From positions 1-42,199 of IMG/VR virus record IMGVR_UViG_3300044713_000275: DNA of 42,199 nucleotides. One strand, written 5' to 3'. The notes beneath the pieces were generated by a model that did not search any database, had not been told where the DNA came from, and was given only the letters and a program-made list of their open reading frames with translations. Origin of the DNA: a virus. Position numbers and translations under genes: made by a program. Of the stretch, positions 14,595-23,592 are shown piece by piece. Each line of letters begins with the position of its first letter. Position 1 is the stretch's first letter.

Positions 14595-15026
14595 TCAGGC
14601 GTTGCCGGCCGGACCGGCTAAAGCTCCGGAGACGCGGATCTTCGCGCTGAAGCTGAGAAATTTGTTGTAGGCCACCGAGAAGGGCACAAACTCGATCACC
14701 AGGCCCTGAAACGTCCACTGGGTGCCGTCAGGCAACACCAGCTGAAAAAAATAAAGCTGCAGGCTGGCGTGCGCCGTGCCGAGCTGCAGGATCTGCGCAT
14801 TCGCCGGATCGAGCACGCCCTCAACGTTGATCTCGCCCGAGTCGACGCGCACCGCCAGCGGCCGCGAAAAATTGTCGGGCGTAAGAATGTTGGTCTGGTC
14901 GACGACCGTCTGCTTCGAGCCCTGCGGCACAATGCTCTTGAGCTGCGCCACCGCGCTAAAGCTGCCCACCGCGCCGCTGGGCGACATGAAGAGCTTCGAA
15001 CCGTAGCCTGGCCGCGTGTTCGTCAT
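14595..15026 (-). CDS. Major tail (tube) protein
   Basis: 143 aa, starting MTNTRPGYGSKLFMSPSGAV. The mixed-strand pattern and the QWTFQGLVIEFVPFSVAYNK/FLSFSAKIRVSG end are typical of siphophage tube proteins, and the position between the DUF3168-like protein and the chaperone is canonical. The ATG overlaps the preceding stop as ATGA. An upstream open extension is shadow sequence. It is followed by a paralogue of similar core length, so either gene might make the tube. Confidence 0.78.
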   Translation of the reverse strand: MTNTRPGYGSKLFMSPSGAVGSFSAVAQLKSIVPQGSKQTVVDQTNILTPDNFSRPLAVRVDSGEINVEGVLDPANAQILQLGTAHASLQLYFFQLVLPDGTQWTFQGLVIEFVPFSVAYNKFLSFSAKIRVSGALAGPAGNA

Positions 15027-15466
15027 GACGCTTCGGTGTAGAGCGCCTGCAGCCGCAAAAGCCTGCGGTAGATGTAGCCGGCGCCGCCCTGCTCGTACGG
15101 CTCGTCGTGATCCATGGTGACGTCGACGAACTGAATCGTGGTCTTGTCGGGCAGCGCGCCGGCGTTGAACGTCTTCATCAGGTAATCGCGCACCGCGTTT
15201 GAAAGTTGCTGCGCGGCCTGCGGCGTGTCGGCATAGCTGTCGAACTGGATCTCGCCATCGATCAGCGCGCTGATGCCATCGAGCGAGGCCTCGGCCGGCG
15301 GCGCCGATACGACGTTCAGCACCAGGTAGGGCCGCTGCGATTGCTTCATGGCAACATTGATGTAAATTGCCAGCGTGTTGGGCGGCGCCGGCGCCGGTGC
15401 CAGCAGGGAATTCACCGCCGCGGCCGGCGCTGCGATCAGAAGCGATGTGAGACCGGGCAACAGCAC
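15023..15466 (-). CDS. Tail terminator/completion protein (DUF3168-like)
   Basis: 147 aa beginning with GTG at 15466 (MLLPGLTSLLIAAPAAAVNS). The later part (PYLVLNVVSAPPAEASLDG, GEIQFDSYADTPQAAQQLSN, RDYLMKTFNAG) matches DUF3168-type proteins that cap the tail tube and connect it to the head. The first about 30 residues are hydrophobic and proline/alanine-rich. The gene starts four bases after the stop of the beta-helix gene and overlaps the tube gene (ATGA). Confidence 0.75.
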   Translation of the reverse strand: MLLPGLTSLLIAAPAAAVNSLLAPAPAPPNTLAIYINVAMKQSQRPYLVLNVVSAPPAEASLDGISALIDGEIQFDSYADTPQAAQQLSNAVRDYLMKTFNAGALPDKTTIQFVDVTMDHDEPYEQGGAGYIYRRLLRLQALYTEAS

Positions 15467-15469
15467 CGT

Positions 15470-17164
15470 TCACCGCACTCCCAGGCCGAGCAGTAGTTCT
15501 CTCAGTGAGAGGCCAGGAGTGCCAGAGATAGCCCCTTGAGAAGATTCGAAGGCCCCCGCATCCCACGCTCCGCTAGATGGCCTGGGGGTTACGACTCTGC
15601 CGCTATCCACCGCTTCCACAACGCCGTTGACCGTTTGCTGGGTGACGGAGTAGGTCGTGTCGCTGCACAGGCCGGAAAGCCCGCTGGTTCCGCACCCCGG
15701 AGTGGTGCTCGTAAGATTTGTTCCCACTCCGAAGCCCGTACAGTTTGCCGAGGTGCAGCCCGATGCCGGTGCGAACGGATAAGTGCCCGTGGTGGGATAG
15801 TAGGTTGAAGCGTTGGCGACGGAGATTCCAGTGTTAGGCGTGACCACGGCGCCCGGCGGTAAAGGATCGCCATTGGTTTGCGTAGTGATGGGCGCGGCGG
15901 ACGTGACGCAGAGGTTGTTCGCAAAATTGATGGTCCACACCAAGTCCGTTCCGTGGGCGAGTGCCGAGGCCAACGTAGCGCAGTATTGGGCCGTCCAGCG
16001 CACCGTATTGTTCCAAAAATAAACCGAGGAACCGGTCATCTGGCCGGCAGTGGAATTTTGAGGAATTTGCGGGCCATTCTCTCCAGCAGTTGTCGTCGAC
16101 CCCATGTCCCAGATGTTGTTGTAAACGTAATCCACTTCGTGCGTTCCGTTGCCGACCTGAAGGCCTTCTCCTGTGAAATTGCAGCAGATATAGTTGTCGT
16201 GAATGTTTGCCGTGGTGGTCCCGGAGCCATCGCCCCCGGCCAGGGCTCCTGTTGTCTCAATAGCGTTGGGGTGCGATGCGTTGCTGATGCTTCCGTCTTC
16301 AGACAAGAATGCGAAGTAGTTCCCGCTGATGTTCAGAGGGCCGTACGTCGTGGGGCCATGAAAGCAGTTGTTCCAATACACGCAGACGTTGTTGGTGAAG
16401 TTTCCCACCAGCCGGATTCCGCCGCCCGCGCACCCGGTGCCGGTGCCGCAATTGGCGCCTTCCCCGTCGAGGTTGTTGAACACGTTGTGGTCCAGGGCGC
16501 AATGAACGCACTGGGCGTTCCCAGCCCCGGCAAAGTCGGGTTGCCACCACATGTAATCGAGTTCCTGCGCGCTTCCGCCATGGGTCGAGGCGTGGAAGTA
16601 CAGGTTGGAGAGAGTCACATAATCAGCGTTGCTGGTCGAGTGGGCGAGCCCGCAGCACTGCTCCGTGCCGTTCCAGAAAAAATTCTCGATCTCGAACCAC
16701 TTAAAGGTCGTATATTGCGCACCAGCGCCGTCGAAGTAAAACACAAAGCTGCCGCTGGACCCCACCGCCGTGATTTGCGTGGATCCGAGATTGAAAACTG
16801 GACGATTCCATGACGAAGCGCAATTCGCCGTGTTGTACCATGTCGGGTCGCCGTCACCGTTGACGACGATCGGACTCCCGCTCGTGCCTGCATAGGACCA
16901 AGTGATCGGGAAATTCGAGACGGTCCACACGTCACATCCACGAACAATGATCGTGTCTCCCGCATGAGAGGTGTAGCTGCCTGTCCAGGTCGCCATGCCC
17001 GGAATGTGCGCCCAAGGCGTACTCTCTGAGGTTCCGTTATTCGAGTCGGAGCCAGAAGCGGCAACGTAGTAGGTGGTCGCGCCCCACAAAGGCAGGCTTG
17101 AGAAAAAGAAGGCTGCAACAGCTCTCAGCAGATTTCGGTGGGCGAATTTGCGGAGCAGGCTCAT
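15470..17164 (-). CDS. Secreted-type beta-helix protein in the structural operon
   Basis: 564 aa. A signal peptide is plain: basic start MSLLRKFAHRNLLRA, hydrophobic AVAAFFFSSLPL, and a likely cleavage after WGA. The rest has the repeating short strands of a right-handed parallel beta-helix (VTLSNLYFHAS, LDHNVFNNL, NISGNYFAFLS, NIHDNYICC, WNNTVRW), as in pectate lyases and many tailspikes. It has over twenty cysteines, many in close pairs (QCC, QCVHC, NCGTGTGC), suggesting disulfides formed outside the cytoplasm. The ATG at 17164 overlaps the preceding stop (ATGA). No catalytic residues can be assigned; polysaccharide binding or cleavage is a family-based guess. Confidence 0.72.
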   Translation of the reverse strand: MSLLRKFAHRNLLRAVAAFFFSSLPLWGATTYYVAASGSDSNNGTSESTPWAHIPGMATWTGSYTSHAGDTIIVRGCDVWTVSNFPITWSYAGTSGSPIVVNGDGDPTWYNTANCASSWNRPVFNLGSTQITAVGSSGSFVFYFDGAGAQYTTFKWFEIENFFWNGTEQCCGLAHSTSNADYVTLSNLYFHASTHGGSAQELDYMWWQPDFAGAGNAQCVHCALDHNVFNNLDGEGANCGTGTGCAGGGIRLVGNFTNNVCVYWNNCFHGPTTYGPLNISGNYFAFLSEDGSISNASHPNAIETTGALAGGDGSGTTTANIHDNYICCNFTGEGLQVGNGTHEVDYVYNNIWDMGSTTTAGENGPQIPQNSTAGQMTGSSVYFWNNTVRWTAQYCATLASALAHGTDLVWTINFANNLCVTSAAPITTQTNGDPLPPGAVVTPNTGISVANASTYYPTTGTYPFAPASGCTSANCTGFGVGTNLTSTTPGCGTSGLSGLCSDTTYSVTQQTVNGVVEAVDSGRVVTPRPSSGAWDAGAFESSQGAISGTPGLSLRELLLGLGVR

Positions 17165-17943
17165 TGATAGGCCACCGTGTAGCACTCGTAGGTGACCGAT
17201 GTCCCGTTCGTGGCCGCTGCAGCATAAGTCCCTGACGCACTTGTGACGATCTGGCTGGTCACCCCCGCTTCATTGCCGGAGTAGATGTCAGCCTGGCTTT
17301 CGCGGAGGGTGTAGCTTCCCGAACCTAGGAACGCATCTTCGCCCACCGCGGTATAAAACATTCCGCTCACAACAGTCGGATTCCCGCCGGTGGGCGTGAT
17401 CGAGTTGCAGGTCTGGCTCGTGGAGGCAGTTGTGACCCGAAGCAGAGCAGACGCGGCATTGAAGGACCAGGTGCCGCTCGTTCTGTGGTACTCACTCACG
17501 ATCACTGTGCTGCTGACGGGACTGGTTCCGAGGTTTGCCGTGATCGTGGTCACTCCAGAACCGATGGACAGGGAGACGTCCTCGCTGAAGTAGAAATTGC
17601 CGGTCGGGTCCTGGCCCGAAGCGAACTCGTTCACGTAGGTGCTGCTGCTGTTATCAGTGGTGAGCGACGGGGGCTGCGCGGCGTTGGTGTCGACCTTCTG
17701 AACGTCAACGGTCACCAGATTTCCCGCAGTGGGGGGGTAGCTGACCGCGCAGGTCGTGGTGGTATGGCAGTTTGCCTTGTTCCCACCGACATACGTGAAA
17801 GTTGGCCCCCCCCCGCCGCCCGAGGCCGGTCCGATCACGCCACCGCCAATGACGCGCCCCTGCTGCCAGCCGCCGCAGAGAAATGCGGCGACGGCGAGCA
17901 ACAGCATAAGCGCGAGCGAGACTCTGGTCTTACTGTTGGACAT
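17161..17943 (-). CDS. Secreted-type beta-rich hypothetical protein
   Basis: 260 aa from the ATG at 17943 (MSNSKTRVSLALMLLLAV), which is a typical signal-peptide start; hydrophobic residues run to about 26. A glycine-rich hinge (VIGGGVIGPASGGGGG) follows, then a Thr/Ser-rich beta domain (VTVDVQKVDTNAAQPPSLTT, FYFSEDVSLSIGSGVTTITA). Four cysteines are present. It overlaps the end of the 1534-aa gene by 14 bases and is coupled to the beta-helix gene. A GTG at 17955 is an alternative start. Function unknown; the three genes in a row form a set of exported proteins. Confidence 0.68.
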   Translation of the reverse strand: MSNSKTRVSLALMLLLAVAAFLCGGWQQGRVIGGGVIGPASGGGGGPTFTYVGGNKANCHTTTTCAVSYPPTAGNLVTVDVQKVDTNAAQPPSLTTDNSSSTYVNEFASGQDPTGNFYFSEDVSLSIGSGVTTITANLGTSPVSSTVIVSEYHRTSGTWSFNAASALLRVTTASTSQTCNSITPTGGNPTVVSGMFYTAVGEDAFLGSGSYTLRESQADIYSGNEAGVTSQIVTSASGTYAAAATNGTSVTYECYTVAYQ

Positions 17944-20900
17944 ATCGAATTGCACCCGAAGTCTGGCCGGTGCTCGAGAGCAGCAGGCAGACGTTGTCGG
18001 CCGCGGTGGCCGTTTTGAACACCCAGTTGCTGCCCGTTCCCTTCACCAGGCCGCTGTTCGCTGCAAAATTCCAGCCAGTCGCTGCGGTCGCGCCGCCGGC
18101 CATGCCCGCGGTGCCGGTGCCGCACGTGGTGACGGTGCCCTCGACCAGGGCGATGTTCTGCGCGGTCGCGCTGACCAGGTCGATGGAGCAGATGTAAGTC
18201 TGCTTCGACGCCGTTCCGGTGATGACCTGGCCGCTGGCGGTCAGGTTGATCACTGCCTGCGAGCCGGCGTTGGCCTGGCACGGATCGAGAACCGGAGCGG
18301 TGCCTCCGACTTGTGCAAGGTTCACCGACTGATTCGGCAGCAGCGCCAGAATCGGCGAGCTCGAGCTCAGCGTCGTCCAGTACGGCGTGACGCTGCCCGT
18401 GCCCGTGATCACCGTGGTGAGGTTGGCGCGGATCGCGACATAGCCCTGCAGCTGAATCAAGAACGCCTGGTTGGTGCTGGCGACGAAGGTGTAAGGGTTG
18501 GTGAGAGCCGCGAAGGTGTTTGGGTTGAGCACCTGCGCGGTCGGAATGGTCACCCAGTTGGTGTTGTCGTACGTGCCCTGGAAAGTGACGGCGCCGCCGG
18601 TGAGCGTGGTGGTTTGATCGAGCTGCACCAGCACCGAAGAAACGCCCGAGAGCTGTCCGATGGTCGTCGTGCCCGTCGGATATTGCAGCGTATTCACCGA
18701 AGTGCCGCTCGTCCAGGCCGCGCCGCTCTTGAACTGCACGCCAGGAAAGCTGAGCTGGTTGCCAGCCTGGTCAGCTTGCACCGCCATCGCCTGGCCGTTT
18801 GTGGGCGCCGGCGCAGAAGTGTTGTAGAGCGAGCCCGTGACCAGATCATTCGTCGGCGCCGTACCCGCACCTACGGTGGAATCGAGTGTGGCCGCGGCGT
18901 GCCCTTCAATCCCAACCATCGCGACACCTGAAGCCGCGGTGACCGTGGTCGTGCCGGCGACAGAGCTCAGATCCATTTGCGCGGCGTAGACGCTGCCTGT
19001 TGGGTTCACGGCCGTCCAGCCCCGCAGCGTGCCACTCACGTTCAGACCTGAATAGTCGGCGGAGCCGGGAACGGCAGAGCCGGTGGCAGAGGCCGCGGCG
19101 TTGCCGGCCGAGCCAGCCTTCACGTCGACCTGCAGGTTGCCGGAAGAGTCGAGCTGGAAGGGAAGTGTTTGTCCGGTGGTCGGCGTCGGCGCCGAAGAGT
19201 TGTAAATGCCGCCTGTGACCAGCGTCTTCGAGGGCGCGGTGGCTGGCGTAGTGCCGGCCATGTCGGCCGAGTCCTGCACGACGAATGTTCCGGTGCCGAC
19301 GACGGTGGCGTTCAGGTTGGCTGCAGTGGCTTGCGTGACGGCGATGGTTTGCGAGGCGGCAATGTTCACCGCGCCGATTGTGTTCGAGCCAGTGGGCAGC
19401 GCCGGCAGCGCGAGCACGTTCGCGTTCACGCCCAGCACTTCAGTTCCGGTCGGCGCCGTGCCCCAAGCCGAGAGCGCCGCGGTCAGGTCGTTGGTGCCGT
19501 CGCTGATGTTGGCGAACAGCGGATTCGTTTTCGAGAGTGCTGCGCCATTCACCGAAGCGACGTCGCTCAGCGCCAGGCCATGGTTGTCGAGCTGCACCGC
19601 CGAAGAGTGGCCCGCGGTGAGCGCGGAAGTCGTTCCGGTGTTGTTGTTGAAGACGCCGGCAACGTTCAGGTTGTTCGCCGGCGCGGCCGCGTTCTGCGCC
19701 GCATCGAGCGCAACGCCGGCGTTGCCCTGAATGTCGACAGATCCCACAGTGTTTGAGCCCGCGTTCAGCCCAACGTTCCACGTGCCCGACTGCGTGACCG
19801 CGGGCGTGTTGGTGATGAAGGCGTTCACGCCTGGCACCGTGACCGCGCCCGGCGAGGTTCCGTAATTACTGGGAGCGCCCAGCGCGCTGCCGCCCCAGGT
19901 GACCAGGTTGTTCGGCTGCGTGGCTGCGAAGCTCACCGAGATGGTGCCCGCGGTGGGATAGGTGCTGCAGGTGTAAGTGGCGACGTACTGATCGCCCGAA
20001 GGAGTCGTGGGGTTTACGGCTAGGTTTTGCGTCGAGTTGCCCGGAGTGAAGCTGATGGTGGCCTGCGCCGAAGTGTTCGGGCTGCCCGTGTTGGGCTGGT
20101 AGGCGAGCGCGATCTGGCAGCCCGAGGGCGAGCCAGTGATTGATGCGCCGGTAATTTGCAGAGTGCCATAGCCAGAAGCGCCGGGCAGCCGCACGGCCGA
20201 GCTCGTGGCCGTGCCTGTGGCCGCGGTGGCATTGAACAGCGTGGTGTAGAGCGAGATGGCCGTGCCGCCGACTTTGTTCAGGTTCACGAACATGTTGCGA
20301 TCGTTCGTGAGCTGCACGGCGCCGCCCTGCCCGCTCGAAAGGTTCGTGATGGAAGAGTTGTAGATGCCGCCGATCGCGGTGAAGCTCGTAGTGCCCTGGG
20401 TAAACGTTCCTTCGTCGGTCAGCGACGATCCGCCCGAGCTCGAGCAACCGGTTTTGCAATTCACTTCCACGTAGCCGGATCCGTCGACCGGCTGCAGCAC
20501 GTTGGCATTCACGCCCATAACTTCAGTGCCCGTGGGCGCAGTGCCCCAGGCCGAGAGTGCCGCGGTCAGGTCGTTGGTGCCGTCAGTGATGTTCGAGAAA
20601 AACGGATTTGTCTTTGTATTGGCGGATCCGGTCGGACCGACTTCAAAAACTCCTGAACCTGAGACCGTTGGAGTGTTGGTGATGAAAGCGTTCACGCCCT
20701 GCACGGCCACCGCGCCTGGCGATGTGCCGTAGTTCGACGGAGAGCCGAGAGCAGAGCCGTTCAGCTGCGTGGTGTTGATTGTCCAGGGGCCAGAGGCCTG
20801 CGTGACGGCGCCGATGGTGTTGCTGCCGGCGTTGAGCCCAACGTTCCAGGTGCCAGACTCCGAAACGGCCGGCGTGTTGGTGATGAAAGCATTTACGCCC

Positions 20901-22534
20901 TGCACTTCCACCGCGCCCGGCGATGTGCCGTAGTTGGAAGGCGCGCCCAGCGCCGTTCCTGCCAGCTTGTTGAAGTTCACGAACATGTTGCGATCGTTCG
21001 TGAGCTGCACGGCGCCAGCCTGGCCCGTGGTCAGGTTTGTGATCGACGTGCTATAGATGCCGCCGATCGCAGTGAAGCTGGTCGTGCCCTGGGTGAAGGC
21101 GGCTTCGTCAGCGATCGAGGATCCTCCGGAGCTCGAGCAACCGGTTTTGCAATTCACTTCCACGTAGCCGGATCCGTCGACCGGCTGCAACACGTTGGCA
21201 TTCACGCCCATGACTTCAGTGCCAGTGGGCGCAGTGCCCCAGGCCGAGAGCGCCGCGGTCAGGTCGTTGGTGCCGTCAGTGATGTTCGAGAAAAACGGAT
21301 TTGTTTTTGTGTTGGCGGATCCAGTCGGGCCGACTTCAAAAACTCCGGAGCCCACAACCGTTGCATTCAGGTTTGCGGCCGTCGCCTGGCTCACCGAGAG
21401 CGCGCCCTGGTTAGAAGCGATCGCCACCGGTACCGACGCGCTCATGGTGGTCTGTCCGAGCGCGAGAGCCGAGCCCCCAACTTTGTTGAGGTTCACGAAC
21501 ATGTTGCGATCGTTCGTGAGCTGCACGGCGCCAGCCTGGCCAGTCGTCAGGTTTGTGATCGACGTGCTGTAGATGCCGCCGATCGCAGTCAGGCTCGTGG
21601 TGCCCTGGGTGAAAGTGCCTTCGTCAGCGACCGAGGATCCGCCCGAGCTCGAGCAACCGGTTTTGCAATTCACTTCGATGTAGCCAGAGCCATCGGCGGG
21701 CGCCAGCAGGTTCGCGTTGATGCCCAGCACCTCAGTGCCCGTGGGTGGCGTGCCCCAGGCCGAGAGCGCCGCGGTGAGGTCGTTGGTACCGTCGGTGATG
21801 TTCTCGAAAAACGGATTTGTCTTGGTATTGGCGCCGGTGGTCGGGCCGACTTCAAAAACTCCGGAGCCGGTGAAGGCGCCCACCGTGTTCGAGCCCGCGT
21901 TGAGCCCTACGTTCCACGTACCAGACTCGCTGGCCGGCACGGCCGACTGGTTGCTCGCGATCACGACCGGAGAGCTGTTGGCCATGACAGCCTGACCGTT
22001 CGGGTTGGAGCCGGCGCAGCCGGTTTTGCAATTCACTTCCACAAAGCCAGAACCGTCGAGCGGTGAAACGATGGTGCTCGAGGCGGATCCGCTCGCGCCA
22101 GGATTGTTCGTGTAACCGAGCAGCACGACATAGACTGAGCCGCTGCCCGTGATGGTCGGCGTGAGCTGGCCGAGCTGCGTGGGCGTGGTCGCGCTGGCGC
22201 TGGCATATTCGCCGGCCGCGGCGCAGGAGCCCACTGTCGAACTGGTGATGATGCCGCCAGTGGTGAAGCCCGAGCCTACCGAAGAGTCGAGCGACAGCGA
22301 GCAGGTTGAGACCGTGCCGATCGGAACGAAGGCGATTTGCCAGTAGCGCAGGCCGGCGACGGTGAAGCCGCCGGTGGGCGTGGAGTTCGCGTTGAACGTC
22401 CAACTCAGCGCCAGCTGTGCGGGCGAGTTCGCGTAAGGAATGGGCGTGCCACTCTGCGCCTCGCCGCCCGGCACCAGGCACAGCAACAAGAACAGCAGCA
22501 GGCCGATCGGCAGAAAATAGCTGGTGCGTTTCAT
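17930..22534 (-). CDS. 1534-aa secreted-type repetitive adhesin/fibre-like protein
   Basis: The largest gene. Residues 1-27 are a textbook signal peptide (MKRTSYFLPIGLLLFLLLCL, cleavage near EAQ). The body is Gly/Ser/Thr/Asn-rich beta sequence with repeated blocks: SNITDGTNDLTAALSAWGTA, GYVEVNCKTGC, TAIGGIYSTSITNLTTGQAG, NDRNMFVNLNKV and SGTWNVGLNAGSN recur three or more times. Cysteine pairs (NCKTGC) recur with the repeats. Such modules suit a long fibre or adhesin. The signal peptide is at odds with cytoplasmic virion assembly. A GGAAA ribosome site precedes the ATG. No enzyme motif is visible. It could be a virion fibre, or a surface protein expressed by the lysogen. Confidence 0.75.
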   Translation of the reverse strand: MKRTSYFLPIGLLLFLLLCLVPGGEAQSGTPIPYANSPAQLALSWTFNANSTPTGGFTVAGLRYWQIAFVPIGTVSTCSLSLDSSVGSGFTTGGIITSSTVGSCAAAGEYASASATTPTQLGQLTPTITGSGSVYVVLLGYTNNPGASGSASSTIVSPLDGSGFVEVNCKTGCAGSNPNGQAVMANSSPVVIASNQSAVPASESGTWNVGLNAGSNTVGAFTGSGVFEVGPTTGANTKTNPFFENITDGTNDLTAALSAWGTPPTGTEVLGINANLLAPADGSGYIEVNCKTGCSSSGGSSVADEGTFTQGTTSLTAIGGIYSTSITNLTTGQAGAVQLTNDRNMFVNLNKVGGSALALGQTTMSASVPVAIASNQGALSVSQATAANLNATVVGSGVFEVGPTGSANTKTNPFFSNITDGTNDLTAALSAWGTAPTGTEVMGVNANVLQPVDGSGYVEVNCKTGCSSSGGSSIADEAAFTQGTTSFTAIGGIYSTSITNLTTGQAGAVQLTNDRNMFVNFNKLAGTALGAPSNYGTSPGAVEVQGVNAFITNTPAVSESGTWNVGLNAGSNTIGAVTQASGPWTINTTQLNGSALGSPSNYGTSPGAVAVQGVNAFITNTPTVSGSGVFEVGPTGSANTKTNPFFSNITDGTNDLTAALSAWGTAPTGTEVMGVNANVLQPVDGSGYVEVNCKTGCSSSGGSSLTDEGTFTQGTTSFTAIGGIYNSSITNLSSGQGGAVQLTNDRNMFVNLNKVGGTAISLYTTLFNATAATGTATSSAVRLPGASGYGTLQITGASITGSPSGCQIALAYQPNTGSPNTSAQATISFTPGNSTQNLAVNPTTPSGDQYVATYTCSTYPTAGTISVSFAATQPNNLVTWGGSALGAPSNYGTSPGAVTVPGVNAFITNTPAVTQSGTWNVGLNAGSNTVGSVDIQGNAGVALDAAQNAAAPANNLNVAGVFNNNTGTTSALTAGHSSAVQLDNHGLALSDVASVNGAALSKTNPLFANISDGTNDLTAALSAWGTAPTGTEVLGVNANVLALPALPTGSNTIGAVNIAASQTIAVTQATAANLNATVVGTGTFVVQDSADMAGTTPATAPSKTLVTGGIYNSSAPTPTTGQTLPFQLDSSGNLQVDVKAGSAGNAAASATGSAVPGSADYSGLNVSGTLRGWTAVNPTGSVYAAQMDLSSVAGTTTVTAASGVAMVGIEGHAAATLDSTVGAGTAPTNDLVTGSLYNTSAPAPTNGQAMAVQADQAGNQLSFPGVQFKSGAAWTSGTSVNTLQYPTGTTTIGQLSGVSSVLVQLDQTTTLTGGAVTFQGTYDNTNWVTIPTAQVLNPNTFAALTNPYTFVASTNQAFLIQLQGYVAIRANLTTVITGTGSVTPYWTTLSSSSPILALLPNQSVNLAQVGGTAPVLDPCQANAGSQAVINLTASGQVITGTASKQTYICSIDLVSATAQNIALVEGTVTTCGTGTAGMAGGATAATGWNFAANSGLVKGTGSNWVFKTATAADNVCLLLSSTGQTSGAIRYVQQ
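20268..21865 (-). repeat. Three ~390-bp repeats inside the 1534-aa gene
   Basis: Blocks at about 20268-20655, 20962-21357 and 21478-21865 share long near-identical stretches, for example the segment around ACGAACATGTTGCGATCG and the segment around CAACCGGTTTTGCAATTCAC. Eye comparison of the first two gives well over 90 percent identity across about 230 bp. They encode the NCKTGC ... DRNMFVNLNKV module. High DNA identity implies recent duplication or ongoing homogenisation, so the copy number may vary between isolates and may be mis-assembled. Confidence 0.85.
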
Positions 22535-22565
22535 GGGGTTGTTTCCTTTTCTGGCGCGGCGAGGC

Positions 22566-22949
22566 TCAGCTGGCGCCGCCGGCGTTCTGATTCATCTCGA
22601 AGCAAAACATTCGGAGCTCGATGTGACGTTCGTCGGGGTCTTCGATGTACTCGATCTGAAAAGTTCGCGTGAGATTGCCCTCGTTGAAGCTGAGGGTCAT
22701 GCTTTCCTGCACGCCCAACTGATAGGGAATCGTGACCACGTCGGTCGACCGCTGCGCGAACTGTTGCGCCTTGTCGAGCTCCTGGCCGCCGATCGGCCGC
22801 ATAGCCGCCCAGCTCGTGCAAAACGGATTCGCCAGACTACCCGCGGTGGGGTTCGCGGGATTGTTCAGCGTGACCTGGCGGTTCATCGCGCCAGGCCCGG
22901 TGTATTGACCGGGCCCGGGCGGCCGCGAGCTGAGGCGAGGCAGCGGCAT
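22566..22949 (-). CDS. Head closure / head-tail adaptor protein
   Basis: 127 aa. A small beta protein with NRQVTLNNP, WAAMRPIGGQELDKAQQFAQ, VVTIPYQLGVQESMTLSF, TFQIEYIEDPDERHIELRMFCFEM, the pattern of SPP1 gp16/HK97 gp7-type head-tail joining proteins that seal the portal channel. The ATG at 22949 overlaps the preceding TAA (TAATG). It is separated from its usual neighbour, the tail terminator, by 7 kb of secreted-type genes. Confidence 0.75.
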   Translation of the reverse strand: MPLPRLSSRPPGPGQYTGPGAMNRQVTLNNPANPTAGSLANPFCTSWAAMRPIGGQELDKAQQFAQRSTDVVTIPYQLGVQESMTLSFNEGNLTRTFQIEYIEDPDERHIELRMFCFEMNQNAGGAS

Positions 22950-23389
22950 TAGTTGTACTGCACGACCGCCAGCTTGATCAGGTTCGAGCTGCATGCGGCG
23001 ATCTGGATCACGCCGCCCGACTGTAGCCAGCCTTGCGCAAACTTCATCTGGATGGCTGAGATCGAGCTCGCCGGCAACGAGTAGGCGGTCAGCGTGGTGT
23101 TGGTTCCACCGTAGGGATCGGCAATCGTGTTGATGGTGATCGCGTGCGCCGACGTGTCGGTGTTTTGCATCAGCAGCACGTCACGGCCGGTGTAGGTGTA
23201 CTGGTTGCCGTTGGTCGTGTCGCACGCCGTCATGGTGACGGTGAGATTGCCGGCGGAAACTTGCGCGTTGTTTTGCACCAGCACGGCCGGCGTGAGAGCG
23301 GTGAAGGTTGCGAAGGCCGAAATGCTGGTGATGACCAGCAGCAGCCCAATGCAGGAAGCTTTTTGCAGAAGCGAGAAACGGTTTTTCAT
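22949..23389 (-). CDS. Signal-peptide protein within the connector genes
   Basis: 146 aa. Residues 1-28 form a signal peptide (MKNRFSLLQKASCIGLLLVI, cleavage near SAFA). The mature part is a small beta domain (VLVQNNAQVSAGNLTVTMTA, YTYTGRDVLLMQNTDTSAHA, ITINTIADPYGG), similar in feel to phage decoration or joining proteins. AGGAGA precedes the ATG at 23389, so the leader start is well supported. It sits exactly where an HK97-type joining protein is expected, and the mature domain could be that protein with a leader added. Three cysteines besides the leader. Function inferred only from position. Confidence 0.68.
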   Translation of the reverse strand: MKNRFSLLQKASCIGLLLVITSISAFATFTALTPAVLVQNNAQVSAGNLTVTMTACDTTNGNQYTYTGRDVLLMQNTDTSAHAITINTIADPYGGTNTTLTAYSLPASSISAIQMKFAQGWLQSGGVIQIAACSSNLIKLAVVQYN

Positions 23390-23407
23390 GGGTGAGTGTT
23401 CTCCTGT

Positions 23408-23590
23408 TTATTTCAGCATTTGAGAAATCAGCCGCGCGTGCGCGGCAGCTTGCAAATCTTCAGTCTGAGAGCGAGCCATACGTTGAAACTCGGCTTCGGC
23501 CTCAGCAGCCGCGGGATCTCGCGCGTCGCGCAATGTCTTCCAGCGCTCCTCGGCTTCCTTCAATTGCTCGGCTGTGATCGTCATCGTCAT
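23408..23590 (-). CDS. Short helical hypothetical protein
   Basis: 60 aa if started at the ATG 23590 (62 from the GTG 23596 that overlaps the upstream stop). It is Ala/Glu-rich and helical (EQLKEAEERWKTLRDARDPA), probably a coiled coil. Tandem Met-Thr codons open the gene, leaving three candidate starts. It lies between the connector gene and the signal-peptide gene. Unknown function; small helical proteins here are common in HK97-like phages. Confidence 0.6.
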   Translation of the reverse strand: MTMTITAEQLKEAEERWKTLRDARDPAAAEAEAEFQRMARSQTEDLQAAAHARLISQMLK

Positions 23591-23592
23591 CG

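Noticed and set aside
17756-18931. Plus-strand ORF of 391 aa opposite the repeat protein
   Set aside because: Arg/Ala-rich shadow, no domain, no ribosome site.
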